Below are positions 8,340 to 17,079 of a stretch of 64,000 nt of DNA, piece after piece. The notes below the pieces were generated by a model that searched no databases, was not told the origin of the DNA, and worked only from the letters and a program-made list of their open reading frames with translations. The DNA comes from an uncultured Acetobacteroides sp. (GTDB lineage: Bacteria > Bacteroidota > Bacteroidia > Bacteroidales > ZOR0009): the NCBI RefSeq assembly GCF_963678165.1, contig NZ_OY782755.1, positions 496,001-560,000 of the forward strand, written 5' to 3'. The position numbers and the translations under genes are program-made. Every line of letters starts with the position of its first letter. The first letter of the stretch is position 1.

Positions 8340-9179
8340 CTACATCTTCTCGCGGAAGGCCGATGGCGAGAGGCTGGTTCGCCGCTTGAAGAACTTGCTG
8401 AAGGCGTACTGGTCGCTGAAGTTGAGCTCGCGGGCAATCTGGTTGATGGTTCGCTCGGGTGTCGACAGCAGCACCTTGGCCTCGTTGGTTATGGCCTGGT
8501 TCATGATTTCTCCCGCCGTGACCCCTGTTGCTTGCTTGATGGTCTCGGAGAGGTGCTTGGGCGAGATGCCCAGCTTCTGCGCGTAAAAGCCGAGGCTGCG
8601 CTCCTTTCGGAAGTTGGCGGTAACCAGCTGGATGTACTCTTTCGTAATCTTATCGGCCCGGTTGAGCTCGGTGAAGGTGATCTGGTTGTACTGGATGGTG
8701 ATATCTGCCAAAATGTAAATGGCCGACAAAAAAAGATGGTGGACAATTTCCTTTCTTGTTCTATCCTTATTGGGTAGGAAGAGCCTTCCCCGGAGCAGCT
8801 CCAGCACCTCCCATAGCTCCTGAAACTCTGCTTCGGTAAGCTGGTAGTGGTTCTGGGGGGAGGTGGTGAAGAAAGTTCGGACATCGTACCTACGAATCTT
8901 GATGGCCGCGATAGATTCGAATCCCGAGTTGATGGCTAAAATGCGCAGCTCGATGTTGGGGTCGGCCTCGATGAACTCGAAGATGCTATTCGATTGTATG
9001 ATAAGAACCGTGTTCGGCAGCAGCGTGCAGGCTTTCAGGTTGTAGCGCACCTTTATCCAACCTTTTCGTACGAATAGTATGGCGTTTTGTACTGGTCGGT
9101 GGGGCCTGCCCACCACGATATGCTGGACTATTACCTCCTCGGTGTAGATCTCCAGGTTATTCTTGAGCTGCCAAGTCAT
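8340..9179 (-). CDS. AraC-family transcriptional regulator
   Basis: The 279-residue protein has an N-terminal cupin-like effector domain (about 1-150) and a C-terminal AraC DNA-binding domain (about 180-279). The two helix-turn-helix motifs are visible: LGFYAQKLGISPKHLSETIK and INQIARELNFSDQYAFSKFF, the latter followed by the FKRRTSLSPSAFR signature. It is encoded just upstream of the tolC-emrA-emrB-tetR set on the same strand. It probably controls the pump, so that the operon has an AraC-type regulator at its head and a TetR-type regulator at its tail. Confidence 0.92.
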   Translation of the reverse strand: MTWQLKNNLEIYTEEVIVQHIVVGRPHRPVQNAILFVRKGWIKVRYNLKACTLLPNTVLIIQSNSIFEFIEADPNIELRILAINSGFESIAAIKIRRYDVRTFFTTSPQNHYQLTEAEFQELWEVLELLRGRLFLPNKDRTRKEIVHHLFLSAIYILADITIQYNQITFTELNRADKITKEYIQLVTANFRKERSLGFYAQKLGISPKHLSETIKQATGVTAGEIMNQAITNEAKVLLSTPERTINQIARELNFSDQYAFSKFFKRRTSLSPSAFREKM

Positions 9180-9348
9180 GGGTGTCGTTGGTTACATTGT
9201 ATGTTCGATGGTTCCGCTGAGCGGCCATCCTCGCTCCAAGCGCGAATTGCAAGCAAGATTGCAAAAAGATGCGCAACAAGCAACAGCCGAATCCAGAATG
9301 TGCAGGGCAATAAGCCCCCATTTCGCCACGCGCAGTACGGATTCCTGC

Positions 9349-9690
9349 CTCCGAGTCGCCTTTTTTGCCTCTGCAATTCTGCACGGAGCCTCCGAGTCGC
9401 CTTTTTTGCCTTTACAATTCTGCACGGAGCTTCCGAGGCACCTTTTTTGCCTTTACAAAGTTGCACGGAGCTTCCGAGGCAGCTTTTTTGCCTTTACAAA
9501 GCTGCATGGGGCTTCCACGGTAGCTTTTTTGCCTTTACAATTCTGCATGGAGCTTCCGAGTCGCCTTTTTCGCCTTTACAAAGTTGCATGGTACTTCCAC
9601 GGTAGCTTTTTTGCCTTTACAATTCTGCACGGAGCTTCCGAGTCACCTTTTTTGCCTTTTACAATTCTGCATGGGCTTCCAAGCCTTTCC
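9349..9690. repeat. Eight-copy tandem array with exact 41-bp period
   Basis: The T-run of the motif TTTTTTGCC begins at 9361, 9402, 9443, 9484, 9525, 9566, 9607 and 9648, always exactly 41 bases apart. The unit has a fixed core (GCCTTTACAA) and variable flanks of two subtypes, one ending CCGAGTCGCC and one ending CCACGGTAGC. Forty-one is not a multiple of three, so open frames over the array are accidental. The array lies in the divergent region between the AraC gene (start 9179) and the DUF6261 gene (start 9948). The rest of 9180-9947 shows nothing recognisable. Confidence 0.9.
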
Positions 9691-9947
9691 CTGCCTTGCT
9701 TCGCTGCGGGATGCATCGGTGGTAAATGATTTTTAAGAGTTGTGGACGTTTATTTGCTATAAATAATTTAGCTGTAAGATGGCTGTACGTAGCTGTAGTG
9801 GCTATCGGACGGTTGACGCTGGTTGAGGAGCTTTCGCTTTCTACTGCTGATCTTTACTGGCCTGTTCAAAAAAAATGGGGGATGCTGAATCACCGAACGA
9901 TTATTCTGCTATTTTTACGACGAAAGTATTTATTAACAGTATTGAGT

Positions 9948-10745
9948 ATGAAAACAGTTAATCTTTTTGCCTCGCCGAGCCACGCGCTCACCAATGTTCA
10001 GTTCTCGCAGTTTGTGGCCGACCATCTGCAGCATCTTGGCCTTATAAAGAAGGAGGAGATGACCGATGAAGAGATCGTAAAGCTGGTTGCCACCCTTACC
10101 GCCCTCCTGGGCAGCTACGACAAGGTGCTGGTGAAGATCACCAAGAGCGCCATCAGCGAAGGTGTTCGGAAGCTCGATACCAACCGTGATATCAGCCATA
10201 AGGCGCTGAAGTCTGCCCTAAAAACCGAGTCGCTCTCTACCGATTTGGAGGTGGTTGGTGCCGTTCATACCATCGAAACGTTTCTCAACCCTTACGGTAA
10301 TGTGCCAAGGCTATCGCTCGAGGCCGAAACCCGGGCCATCGACGCCATTGTGGCCGAGCTCGAAGGAACCAAGTACCGTCCAATGGTCGAAAAGGTGGGC
10401 ATCACCGCCAAGGTTACCCGCCTGAAGGCCGATAACGAGCTCTTTAAGGCCAAGTACAACACCCGTACCTCGGAGTACATGGCGCAGGAGACCGCCGACA
10501 ACATCGAGCTCCGCAAGCAGGTAACCGAGGTGTACACCACCCTGTGCGACTACGCCGCGATGATGGCCCGCCTCGAGCGCGGCCCCCTTTACGACAAGGT
10601 GGTAACCATCGCCAACACCATCCGCACCAAGTACGCCGCCCAGGATAACCGCTCGGCCGAGCGCAAGAAGAAGGACCCCAAGAAGGACGATAAGACCACG
10701 AAGGACGATAAGTCATCGGATAAGAAGGACGAAACGAAGAAGTAG
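9948..10745 (+). CDS. DUF6261-family protein with Lys/Asp-rich tail
   Basis: The 265-residue protein has no signal peptide or membrane segment, is mostly alpha-helical, and matches what I know of the Bacteroidota-only family DUF6261, whose function is unknown. The start is the ATG at 9948 (MKTVNLFASPSHALTNVQF). The same frame stays open upstream to 9726 but reads through non-coding DNA. The last 40 residues or so form a charged low-complexity tail of KKD/DDK repeats, possibly a nucleic-acid-binding or solubilising extension. It is monocistronic with a strong terminator. Confidence 0.72.
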   Translation: MKTVNLFASPSHALTNVQFSQFVADHLQHLGLIKKEEMTDEEIVKLVATLTALLGSYDKVLVKITKSAISEGVRKLDTNRDISHKALKSALKTESLSTDLEVVGAVHTIETFLNPYGNVPRLSLEAETRAIDAIVAELEGTKYRPMVEKVGITAKVTRLKADNELFKAKYNTRTSEYMAQETADNIELRKQVTEVYTTLCDYAAMMARLERGPLYDKVVTIANTIRTKYAAQDNRSAERKKKDPKKDDKTTKDDKSSDKKDETKK

Positions 10746-10770
10746 CGCACCGCTTCGGGTAAGCTATAGG

Positions 10771-10800
10771 GCAGCACCTCGGTTGGGGTGCTGCTTTCTT
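10771..10800 (+). terminator. Intrinsic terminator after the DUF6261 gene
   Basis: The stem GCAGCACC/GGTGCTGC (10771-10778 with 10787-10794) is followed by TTTCTT, 26 bases after the stop codon. It separates the DUF6261 gene from the AT-rich pair downstream. Confidence 0.82.
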
Positions 10801-10851
10801 AAAGGCATAGAAAATGCAGCGAAAATAAACACAACCAACGCTTTTTTGTTG

Positions 10852-10859
10852 TAGATTTG
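10852..10859 (+). promoter_or_regulatory. Promoter of the Panacea-like / membrane effector pair
   Basis: TAGATTTG matches the TAnnTTTG -7 consensus exactly, 33 bases before the start codon at 10892. It lies just downstream of a terminator, so the two-gene unit is probably transcribed on its own. No clear -33 element was seen. Confidence 0.45.
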
Positions 10860-10891
10860 GCAGCCAATTTTATCCCTTCAACCTTTAGTTC

Positions 10892-11446
10892 ATGTCAAAA
10901 ATAGATACAAAGAAAGACTGTTTTGAGTATTCAATAGATAGGTTTATTGATTGGTATATAGAAGTTAATCCATCAAATACCGAAGGGTGGAAGTCTGATT
11001 TTACTAAATTGAAGCTTGTTAAACTGAATTTTTTCTTGTCAGCAGTTAATGCTAACGAGGGGAGTGAGGGGCTATTGGATATTTTTGACAATTACTGTGC
11101 TATGCCTTATGGCCATGTTGAAAGTGATGTGTATAGTAATATTCCATTTCTAAATAAGTATAGAGTGGAGAATACAGGAACTGATATTATTCAGACTACT
11201 TATGATTTTACGTGTTCAAAAAGAGACCAAGAAAGGATTGATAGTGCAATTGAATCTTTAAAAGAAGAGAATAAGAATTTGATAAACTACGGTGCATTTA
11301 AGTTGGTGGAACTTAGCCATCAATGGTATTCTTGGATTAATATGTACAATCTTGCGAAGATGAGAAATAAAAATAGTATAGCTATACCCAAAAGTTTAAT
11401 CCAGAACGAGTCAAAATTATTTCAACTAGAATATGCCTCTCTTTAG
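10892..11446 (+). CDS. Panacea/SocA-like (DUF4065-type) protein, putative antitoxin
   Basis: The 184-residue cytoplasmic protein shows features I associate with the Panacea (SocA-like, formerly DUF4065) domain. These are KLVKLNFF (41-48) in place of the usual KLQKLLY/F segment, AMPYGHV (70-76) matching the AxPYGPV signature, and ELSHQWYSW (140-148) matching the LSHxxxxW segment near the end. The match is by eye and remote. Panacea domains act as antitoxins that neutralise many unrelated toxins, or as proteolytic adaptors (SocA). The stop overlaps the start of the 621-residue partner by 14 bases. The gene is clearly more AT-rich than its neighbours, which suggests transfer. Confidence 0.6.
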   Translation: MSKIDTKKDCFEYSIDRFIDWYIEVNPSNTEGWKSDFTKLKLVKLNFFLSAVNANEGSEGLLDIFDNYCAMPYGHVESDVYSNIPFLNKYRVENTGTDIIQTTYDFTCSKRDQERIDSAIESLKEENKNLINYGAFKLVELSHQWYSWINMYNLAKMRNKNSIAIPKSLIQNESKLFQLEYASL

Positions 11447-13298
11447 TGATATTGAAAATTGTATAAGTGAGTTTGTCGATTTAGATTGGTTTTTGGCTGA
11501 AGGAAATGACGATAAACAATTACAACGCGTATTATTCCTAGATGTAAATTCTAAGAAATTATTTAATGGAATTGTAAAGATTGTAATATCAGGTGATTAT
11601 TTTTGTATCGATAATATTAATACGCGACTTGACAATGTAATTAATAGACTTGGTAATAATTTTAAAATAGAAGCAAAAGTTGATGAAAATGATTATATTG
11701 ATATCTATAATATTGCACAAACATATAGTAATTGGCTGCTAAACTTTAGAGCTTTTTATGCAAAAATAAACAATCAACTTACAGATCCTACCTGTGATTG
11801 GTCTATTGATTTATATATACAAGTTGATAATGAAAATAGTATAATACCAACAATTAGTAGATATACATTATTTTTGAATTATATTATTAAACTGTTTAAT
11901 CTTGATTTTTTTCTTTCTGACAATGTAGATCAAATTGGTGAATTATTAGAGATTAGAGATAGATTAAAAGACCCTAGTTTCAACGTGAGGTTGAGTACAG
12001 TTGAGTTACGGCCGATCTTAATTGAAAAGTGTAATCTATTGTTATTAAAGATTGAAAGATCAAAATTGAAGAAGTATAAGTATTTGCTAAATGGTATTGA
12101 AGATAGTCAGCATAAGGAAGGTAAATATTTTAGTAAATATAGGATTGACTTACGGGATAGAGAGAATGTCGAATCATTAAATTCTAGAACGTCATTAACA
12201 GATGATGATGCTTGGCAGTTAATGGATTATTATGTTAGTATGAAATTTGTTAAGGATGAGTCATCATCAGTACAAGATGGGGATTTACTCCTTCAACGAT
12301 ATGCGGATTCATTTAAACCAGATAATATTTTTGACAGATGGGCATATAATGTGTCATATGTTTATTTGTATAATAATATATTGTCTTTGAAACTTAAAGA
12401 TAGAGTTGTAACATTTGAAGAGTTACTTGAAATTTACCGGAATACTCTAGCATTGCAATCAAAAAAATCGATTAAAAATTACTTCCCATTTCTAAAGATA
12501 TCTGAATGCATAAATCGTATTGTTAGAAATAAGATAAGTTCATTGAATGAGGTAGAGTTAAGACGTTACTTGTCGTTATTAAATAAATCAAATGAACGAC
12601 TTGTAGAAAATTTTGAATGGAGTAAAAATCATCTTAAACGATCGTTTCAACCTTTCTTCTCTGAGTGTCGTGTTAATTTTGGGGATATAAGTATTTTTAC
12701 GGCATCTGCTTATATTGTACCTATAGACTATACTTTTGTTGAGGAACAGTTTCGCAAGGTGAAAGAAGATAGTGCGTTGTCTCGTGGGTTTGTTGATACA
12801 TTAAGGCTAAATAGTCGGTTAATTGAAAACACGGCAGACAAAAAGATTGAGAAGTTGCAAGTGGAAAATAGAGAATTACTAAAGAAAAATGTCGAAGTGC
12901 TTTCTATTTTTGCTGCAATTGTCCTTTTTGTTGTAGGTAATATTCAACTTTTTATTCAATTAACTACATTGAAATCTGCATTAATGTTTATGCTTGTATT
13001 TGCATATGCAATTTCAATGTTTGTTCTGCTTATACGGTTAACTACCCGGAATTATCATGATATAAGAAAAGGCATTGGGTGGAAAAAAGTTTTAAATTTT
13101 AATTTGTTTGAAACAATTCATCTGGTATTAATGACTATTGCTACAGTATCAATTCTTCTTATCCTTTTCTTTTCAAAAGATATCGTTTTAGCGAATAAAG
13201 ATAATTCAAAAGAAAAGGATGGTAAAGTAATGGTTGATATTAGAAATCATGCAGAACCGATGATTCAAAACCATGCAAATTCAGTTCAAAAGCGTTAG
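11433..13298 (+). CDS. 621-residue protein with C-terminal membrane module, putative effector/toxin
   Basis: I recognise no family. Residues 1-465 are soluble, Asn/Lys/Ile-rich and mostly helical. A short coiled coil (about 467-486, KKIEKLQVENRELLKKN) leads into three predicted membrane helices (about 488-510, 514-534, 560-580) and a charged tail of about 40 residues. There is no signal peptide, so the large domain should be cytoplasmic. This layout, a soluble sensor followed by a small multi-helix membrane module, recurs in defence effectors that damage the inner membrane. Translation is coupled to the Panacea-like gene by a 14-base overlap, and base composition is strongly AT-biased. A toxin or abortive-infection role is inference. 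Confidence 0.55.
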   Translation: MPLFSDIENCISEFVDLDWFLAEGNDDKQLQRVLFLDVNSKKLFNGIVKIVISGDYFCIDNINTRLDNVINRLGNNFKIEAKVDENDYIDIYNIAQTYSNWLLNFRAFYAKINNQLTDPTCDWSIDLYIQVDNENSIIPTISRYTLFLNYIIKLFNLDFFLSDNVDQIGELLEIRDRLKDPSFNVRLSTVELRPILIEKCNLLLLKIERSKLKKYKYLLNGIEDSQHKEGKYFSKYRIDLRDRENVESLNSRTSLTDDDAWQLMDYYVSMKFVKDESSSVQDGDLLLQRYADSFKPDNIFDRWAYNVSYVYLYNNILSLKLKDRVVTFEELLEIYRNTLALQSKKSIKNYFPFLKISECINRIVRNKISSLNEVELRRYLSLLNKSNERLVENFEWSKNHLKRSFQPFFSECRVNFGDISIFTASAYIVPIDYTFVEEQFRKVKEDSALSRGFVDTLRLNSRLIENTADKKIEKLQVENRELLKKNVEVLSIFAAIVLFVVGNIQLFIQLTTLKSALMFMLVFAYAISMFVLLIRLTTRNYHDIRKGIGWKKVLNFNLFETIHLVLMTIATVSILLILFFSKDIVLANKDNSKEKDGKVMVDIRNHAEPMIQNHANSVQKR

Positions 13299-13410
13299 AC
13301 GTACATGCGCATCTTATTTAAATCAACGAAAAAAGAATTTTTGCTAACTGGATCCATTTAAAAAACGCCATGGCTTCTTAATGTCTCCGAGCCCATGCGT
13401 CTACCTCCCC

Positions 13411-15888
13411 CTACATCGGGTCTACATCCACGCTCACCATCATTCCCCTGTACTTGGGCTGGCCCTGCACCTCGTAGATGCTGTCCCACAGCAGCTCCTT
13501 CACCTTGGTAACGGGCTTGGTGCGCTCCATCTTCAGGACGAAGCCCATCAGGTAGCGGTTCTGGATGCGGTTGATGGCGGGCTCCTCGGGGCCCAGAATC
13601 CTATCGCCGAAGATGGCGCGGAGGCGGTAGCCCAGCACCTCGGCAATCTCCTGCAGCAGCTTGCGGTCTACGTGCTTTAGGGTGATCTTGGTTAGCCGGT
13701 AGAAGGGCGGATAGAGGAACTGGTGGCGCTCCACCAGCTGCCACTCGTACAGGCTGTGGTAGTCGTTCTGCTGCACCATGCGCAGCACGTCGCTGTCGGG
13801 CTGCGAGGTTTGCACGATCACCGAGCCCTTCTTATCCTTACGTCCTGCCCGGCCGCTTACCTGCGAGATGAGCTGGTAGCTGCGCTCGTAGGCCCTGAAG
13901 TCGGGGAAGCGGAGCATGGTATCGGCATCCAAAACCCCCACCAGCGACACGTTGTCGAAGTCGAGCCCCTTGGTTACCATCTGCGTTCCTACCAGGATAT
14001 CGATGCGCCGCTCCTCGAAGTCGCCGATGATGCGCTCGTACGAGCTGCGGCTGCGTGCGGTGTCGAGGTCAAGGCGCTCGATGGAGGCCTCGGGGAAGAA
14101 GATCTGCAGCTCCTCCTCAATCTTTTCGGTGCCGAAGCCCTTGGTGGTCATCGATGGCGATCCGCAGGCCAGGCAGGTGGTGGGCATGCTCATGGAGTAG
14201 CCGCAGTAGTGGCACACCAGCTGGTTGCTGCGCTTGTGGTAGGTCAGGCTCACGTTGCAGTGCTCGCACTGGGGCACCCAGCCGCACTCCTCGCACTCCA
14301 GGAACGGCGCAAAGCCGCGGCGATTCTGGAAGAGGATTACCTGCTCGCTCCGCTTCAGCGCGGCGCCAACGGCATCGAGCAGGTTCGAGGTGAAGTGCGA
14401 GTGCAGCTGCTTCTGCTTGCGGGCGCGGCGCACATCCACGATGGAGATTTCGGGCATGGCCGCATCGTTGTAGCGGCTGGCCAGCTCCACCAGCCCGTAC
14501 TTGCCCGTTTTGGCGTTAAAGTAGGTTTCGATGGCGGGCGTGGCCGTTCCCATCAGCACCTTGGCGCCGTGGTGGGCCGCCATCACCACCGCTACGTCGC
14601 GGGCGTTGTAGCGGGGCGCAGGGTCGTACTGCTTGTAGGTGTTCTCGTGCTCCTCGTCGACAATTATCAACCCCAAATTTTTAAAGGGTAAGAAGATGGA
14701 CGAGCGCACGCCAAGGATTATCTGGTACTGGTTTTCGTTGGTGTCGTCGAGCAGGTTGAGGTAGGTCTCCACGCGGTGCTCGTTGCTGAACTTGGAGTGG
14801 AAGATGCCGATCTTCGACCCGAAGACGCGCTTCAGGCGGTTGATGATCTGCGCCGTGAGGGCGATCTCGGGCAGGAGGTAGAGCACCTGCTTGCCCTCGG
14901 CAATCATTTTATTGATAAGATGGATGTACACCTCCGTTTTGCCCGATCCAGTAACGCCGTGCAGCAGCACCACATCCTTCGTCTCAAACTCGCTGATGAT
15001 GGTGTCCATTGCCGCCTGTTGCCCTTCGGATAGCGGGTTGATGGCCTTCGAGGGATCGTCGTCGAAGCCGAGACGCGTAACCTCGCGCTCGTACACATCC
15101 AGAATACACTTCTCCTTAAGCCCCTTGATGGCCTGTGCGCTCACCTCCGCCTTGTCGATGATGAGCTTGCGCTCCACCTCCTTGGGCTTGGCAAAGTCGA
15201 TGGGCGAGGCCATCGAGATGTAGGCGAGGAAGGCCTTCTGCTGAACCGCCGCCCGGTCGAGCTTCATGAAGGCGGTGTTCACATCATCCTCCGAAATGAT
15301 GGAGGGGTGCAGCCGCACGTAGTACTCGCGCTTGGGCTTGAATCCTCCGCTTAGCACCTCGTCGAGCACCACCAGCTTATCGTCTAAAAGCGTGCGGATG
15401 GTGGGCAGGATGCGCGAGGCAGGGAGTATCTCCGACAGGTCGGCCAGCGTGGTGCTCTTGCGGGCGGAGACGAATCCGAGTACCGACTTTTCCATCTCGC
15501 CGAGCGTCTCCACCTCCAACTCCTCGTTGGAGGTTAGGGTGATCTTGGTCTCGCTCTCCAGCTTTAACCCGGCAGGGAGAGCCGCCTTCATCACCTCGCC
15601 AAGCGTACACATGTAGTAGGTGGATATCCATGTCCACAGCTCCATCTGCTGTGGCAGGATGATGGGGAACTTGTCGAGCACCATCAGGATATCCTTGGTG
15701 TCGTAGCCCTCGGGCTTATTCGAATGGAGTCGTTGGATGATGGCCGAGTAGATCTTCTTCTTGCCTAGCTGCACGCCTATGCGGGCGCCAACGGCTACCT
15801 CGTCGGCCAGCTCAACTGGAACGGAGTAGGTGAGCAGCCTAGGCAGCGCTAGCGGTAGTACGACATCGGCAAAAAGTTGACCTTCCAT
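13411..15888 (-). CDS. priA: Primosomal protein N' (PriA helicase)
   Basis: The 825-residue protein has the family's usual length and layout. An N-terminal 3'-DNA-binding domain is followed by a helicase core with Walker A GVTGSGKTEVY, the DEEH box (VDEEHENTYKQYD) and a C-terminal helicase lobe (GTQMVTKGLDFDNV, QVSGRAGR). Eight cysteines are arranged as two zinc clusters (CEECGWVPQCEHC, then CHYCGYSMS and CLACG). PriA restarts stalled replication forks by unwinding the lagging arm and loading the replicative helicase. The gene appears monocistronic; its own promoter lies at 15911-15918 and pfkA upstream has a terminator. Confidence 0.97.
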   Translation of the reverse strand: MEGQLFADVVLPLALPRLLTYSVPVELADEVAVGARIGVQLGKKKIYSAIIQRLHSNKPEGYDTKDILMVLDKFPIILPQQMELWTWISTYYMCTLGEVMKAALPAGLKLESETKITLTSNEELEVETLGEMEKSVLGFVSARKSTTLADLSEILPASRILPTIRTLLDDKLVVLDEVLSGGFKPKREYYVRLHPSIISEDDVNTAFMKLDRAAVQQKAFLAYISMASPIDFAKPKEVERKLIIDKAEVSAQAIKGLKEKCILDVYEREVTRLGFDDDPSKAINPLSEGQQAAMDTIISEFETKDVVLLHGVTGSGKTEVYIHLINKMIAEGKQVLYLLPEIALTAQIINRLKRVFGSKIGIFHSKFSNEHRVETYLNLLDDTNENQYQIILGVRSSIFLPFKNLGLIIVDEEHENTYKQYDPAPRYNARDVAVVMAAHHGAKVLMGTATPAIETYFNAKTGKYGLVELASRYNDAAMPEISIVDVRRARKQKQLHSHFTSNLLDAVGAALKRSEQVILFQNRRGFAPFLECEECGWVPQCEHCNVSLTYHKRSNQLVCHYCGYSMSMPTTCLACGSPSMTTKGFGTEKIEEELQIFFPEASIERLDLDTARSRSSYERIIGDFEERRIDILVGTQMVTKGLDFDNVSLVGVLDADTMLRFPDFRAYERSYQLISQVSGRAGRKDKKGSVIVQTSQPDSDVLRMVQQNDYHSLYEWQLVERHQFLYPPFYRLTKITLKHVDRKLLQEIAEVLGYRLRAIFGDRILGPEEPAINRIQNRYLMGFVLKMERTKPVTKVKELLWDSIYEVQGQPKYRGMMVSVDVDPM

Positions 15889-15910
15889 GGCGGTACGTTG
15901 GTTTGTGTAG

Positions 15911-15918
15911 CAAAGTTA
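15911..15918 (-). promoter_or_regulatory. Promoter for priA
   Basis: The minus strand reads TAACTTTG, an exact TAnnTTTG element, 22 bases before the priA start codon. Confidence 0.5.
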
Positions 15919-16030
15919 ACCTTTTCGTGAGAAGTTGGGAGGGCGCTGCGGCCTTCGCAACGGGTGGAGGCTGAAAATGGGTGGGTGATATTGCTTGCCA
16001 GTGGCGAGAAATGTATGTTAGGTTCGGGTA

Positions 16031-16056
16031 TAAAAAAAGCCAGGATCATCCCGGCT
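16031..16056 (-). terminator. Intrinsic terminator of the cmk-ispH-pfkA operon
   Basis: On the minus strand the stem AGCCGGGA/TCCTGGCT (one G-T pair, 3-base loop) is followed by seven Ts, about 25 bases beyond the pfkA stop codon. Confidence 0.85.
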
Positions 16057-16080
16057 CTTATTTTTTGGTAGCTGCAAGCG

Positions 16081-17070
16081 CTAGATCGAAAGAATTTCGG
16101 ATAGCTTAAGCAGGTCGAGGTTAACGTTCTTCTTGTTCTTGATCGCCTGGTTGAATGGTACGTGCGAAATCTTGCTGTTTTGGATACCAACCATAATCGA
16201 CTTTTGATCGTCGAGTAGCGCAACAACGGCTGCTTCGCCAAGCTGGCTGGCGAGTACGCGGTCGAATGCCGATGGAGCACCGCCACGCTGCATGTGACCA
16301 AGTACAGAAACGCGGATATCAAGTTCAGGGTAGTCCTCGTTAACGCGCTCGGCTAGCTTAAATACGCCGCCTTCCTTCATTCCCTCGGCACCTTCGGCAA
16401 CGATAACGATGGAGCTGCTCTTGTGCCCTTTGGTTTTATCGTTGAGGAATTGCTTTAGCTTGTCGTATGGGGTGTGAACCTCTGGAATTAGGATTGCTTC
16501 TGCTCCCGAACCAATTCCGCTGCGAAGTGCAAGGAATCCTGCATCGCGACCCATTACTTCAACAAAGAAAACGCGCTTGTGTGAGGTTGCGGTATCGCGG
16601 ATTTTGTCAATTGCGCTAACAACGGTGTTGAGCGCAGTGTCGTATCCAATAGTAGAATCGGTTCCGAATAGGTCGTTGTCGATGGTTCCGGGGATACCTA
16701 CGGTTGGAATGTCAAATTCTTCGGAGAAAAGCTTTGCTCCCGAGAAGCTACCGTCGCCACCGATAACGACAAGTGCGTCGATGCCTAGTGCTTTTGCATT
16801 TTCGTAAGCTTTTGCTCTACCTTCCTTGGTGCGAAACTCCTCACAACGGGCAGTTTTAAGGATGGTACCACCCTTAGCGATGATATCACTAACATCCCGA
16901 GACTGCATAGGACGGAAGTTGTTGTCGATCATGCCGGCGTAGCCTTCCATTACTCCAACAACCTCAATACCGTGATAAATGGCAGTACGAACTACCGCAC
17001 GGATAGCCACGTTCATCCCTGGGGCATCGCCTCCAGAGGTAAGAACTGCAAGTTTTTTGATCTTTGCCAT
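16081..17070 (-). CDS. pfkA: ATP-dependent 6-phosphofructokinase
   Basis: The 329-residue protein has all PfkA signatures. These are the ATP site GGDAPGMN near residue 14 and GGDGS near 104, the catalytic loop GIPGTIDND (about 126-134), MGRDAG in the substrate site, and LGHMQRGGAPSAFDR near residue 250. The glycine of GGDGS marks it as ATP-dependent rather than pyrophosphate-dependent. It phosphorylates fructose 6-phosphate in glycolysis in the cytoplasm. It is the last gene of a cmk-ispH-pfkA operon, 9 bases after ispH, followed by a terminator. Confidence 0.97.
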   Translation of the reverse strand: MAKIKKLAVLTSGGDAPGMNVAIRAVVRTAIYHGIEVVGVMEGYAGMIDNNFRPMQSRDVSDIIAKGGTILKTARCEEFRTKEGRAKAYENAKALGIDALVVIGGDGSFSGAKLFSEEFDIPTVGIPGTIDNDLFGTDSTIGYDTALNTVVSAIDKIRDTATSHKRVFFVEVMGRDAGFLALRSGIGSGAEAILIPEVHTPYDKLKQFLNDKTKGHKSSSIVIVAEGAEGMKEGGVFKLAERVNEDYPELDIRVSVLGHMQRGGAPSAFDRVLASQLGEAAVVALLDDQKSIMVGIQNSKISHVPFNQAIKNKKNVNLDLLKLSEILSI

Positions 17071-17079
17071 ATCGATAAA

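Noticed and set aside
9349-9690. Possible CRISPR array
   Set aside because: The period is 41 bases, the conserved core is short, the supposed spacers resemble each other, and no cas genes are present.
9163-9729. Open frames of 172 and 188 codons on the plus strand and shorter ones on the minus strand
   Set aside because: They lie over the 41-bp array, whose period is not a multiple of three, and have no coding signature or start context.
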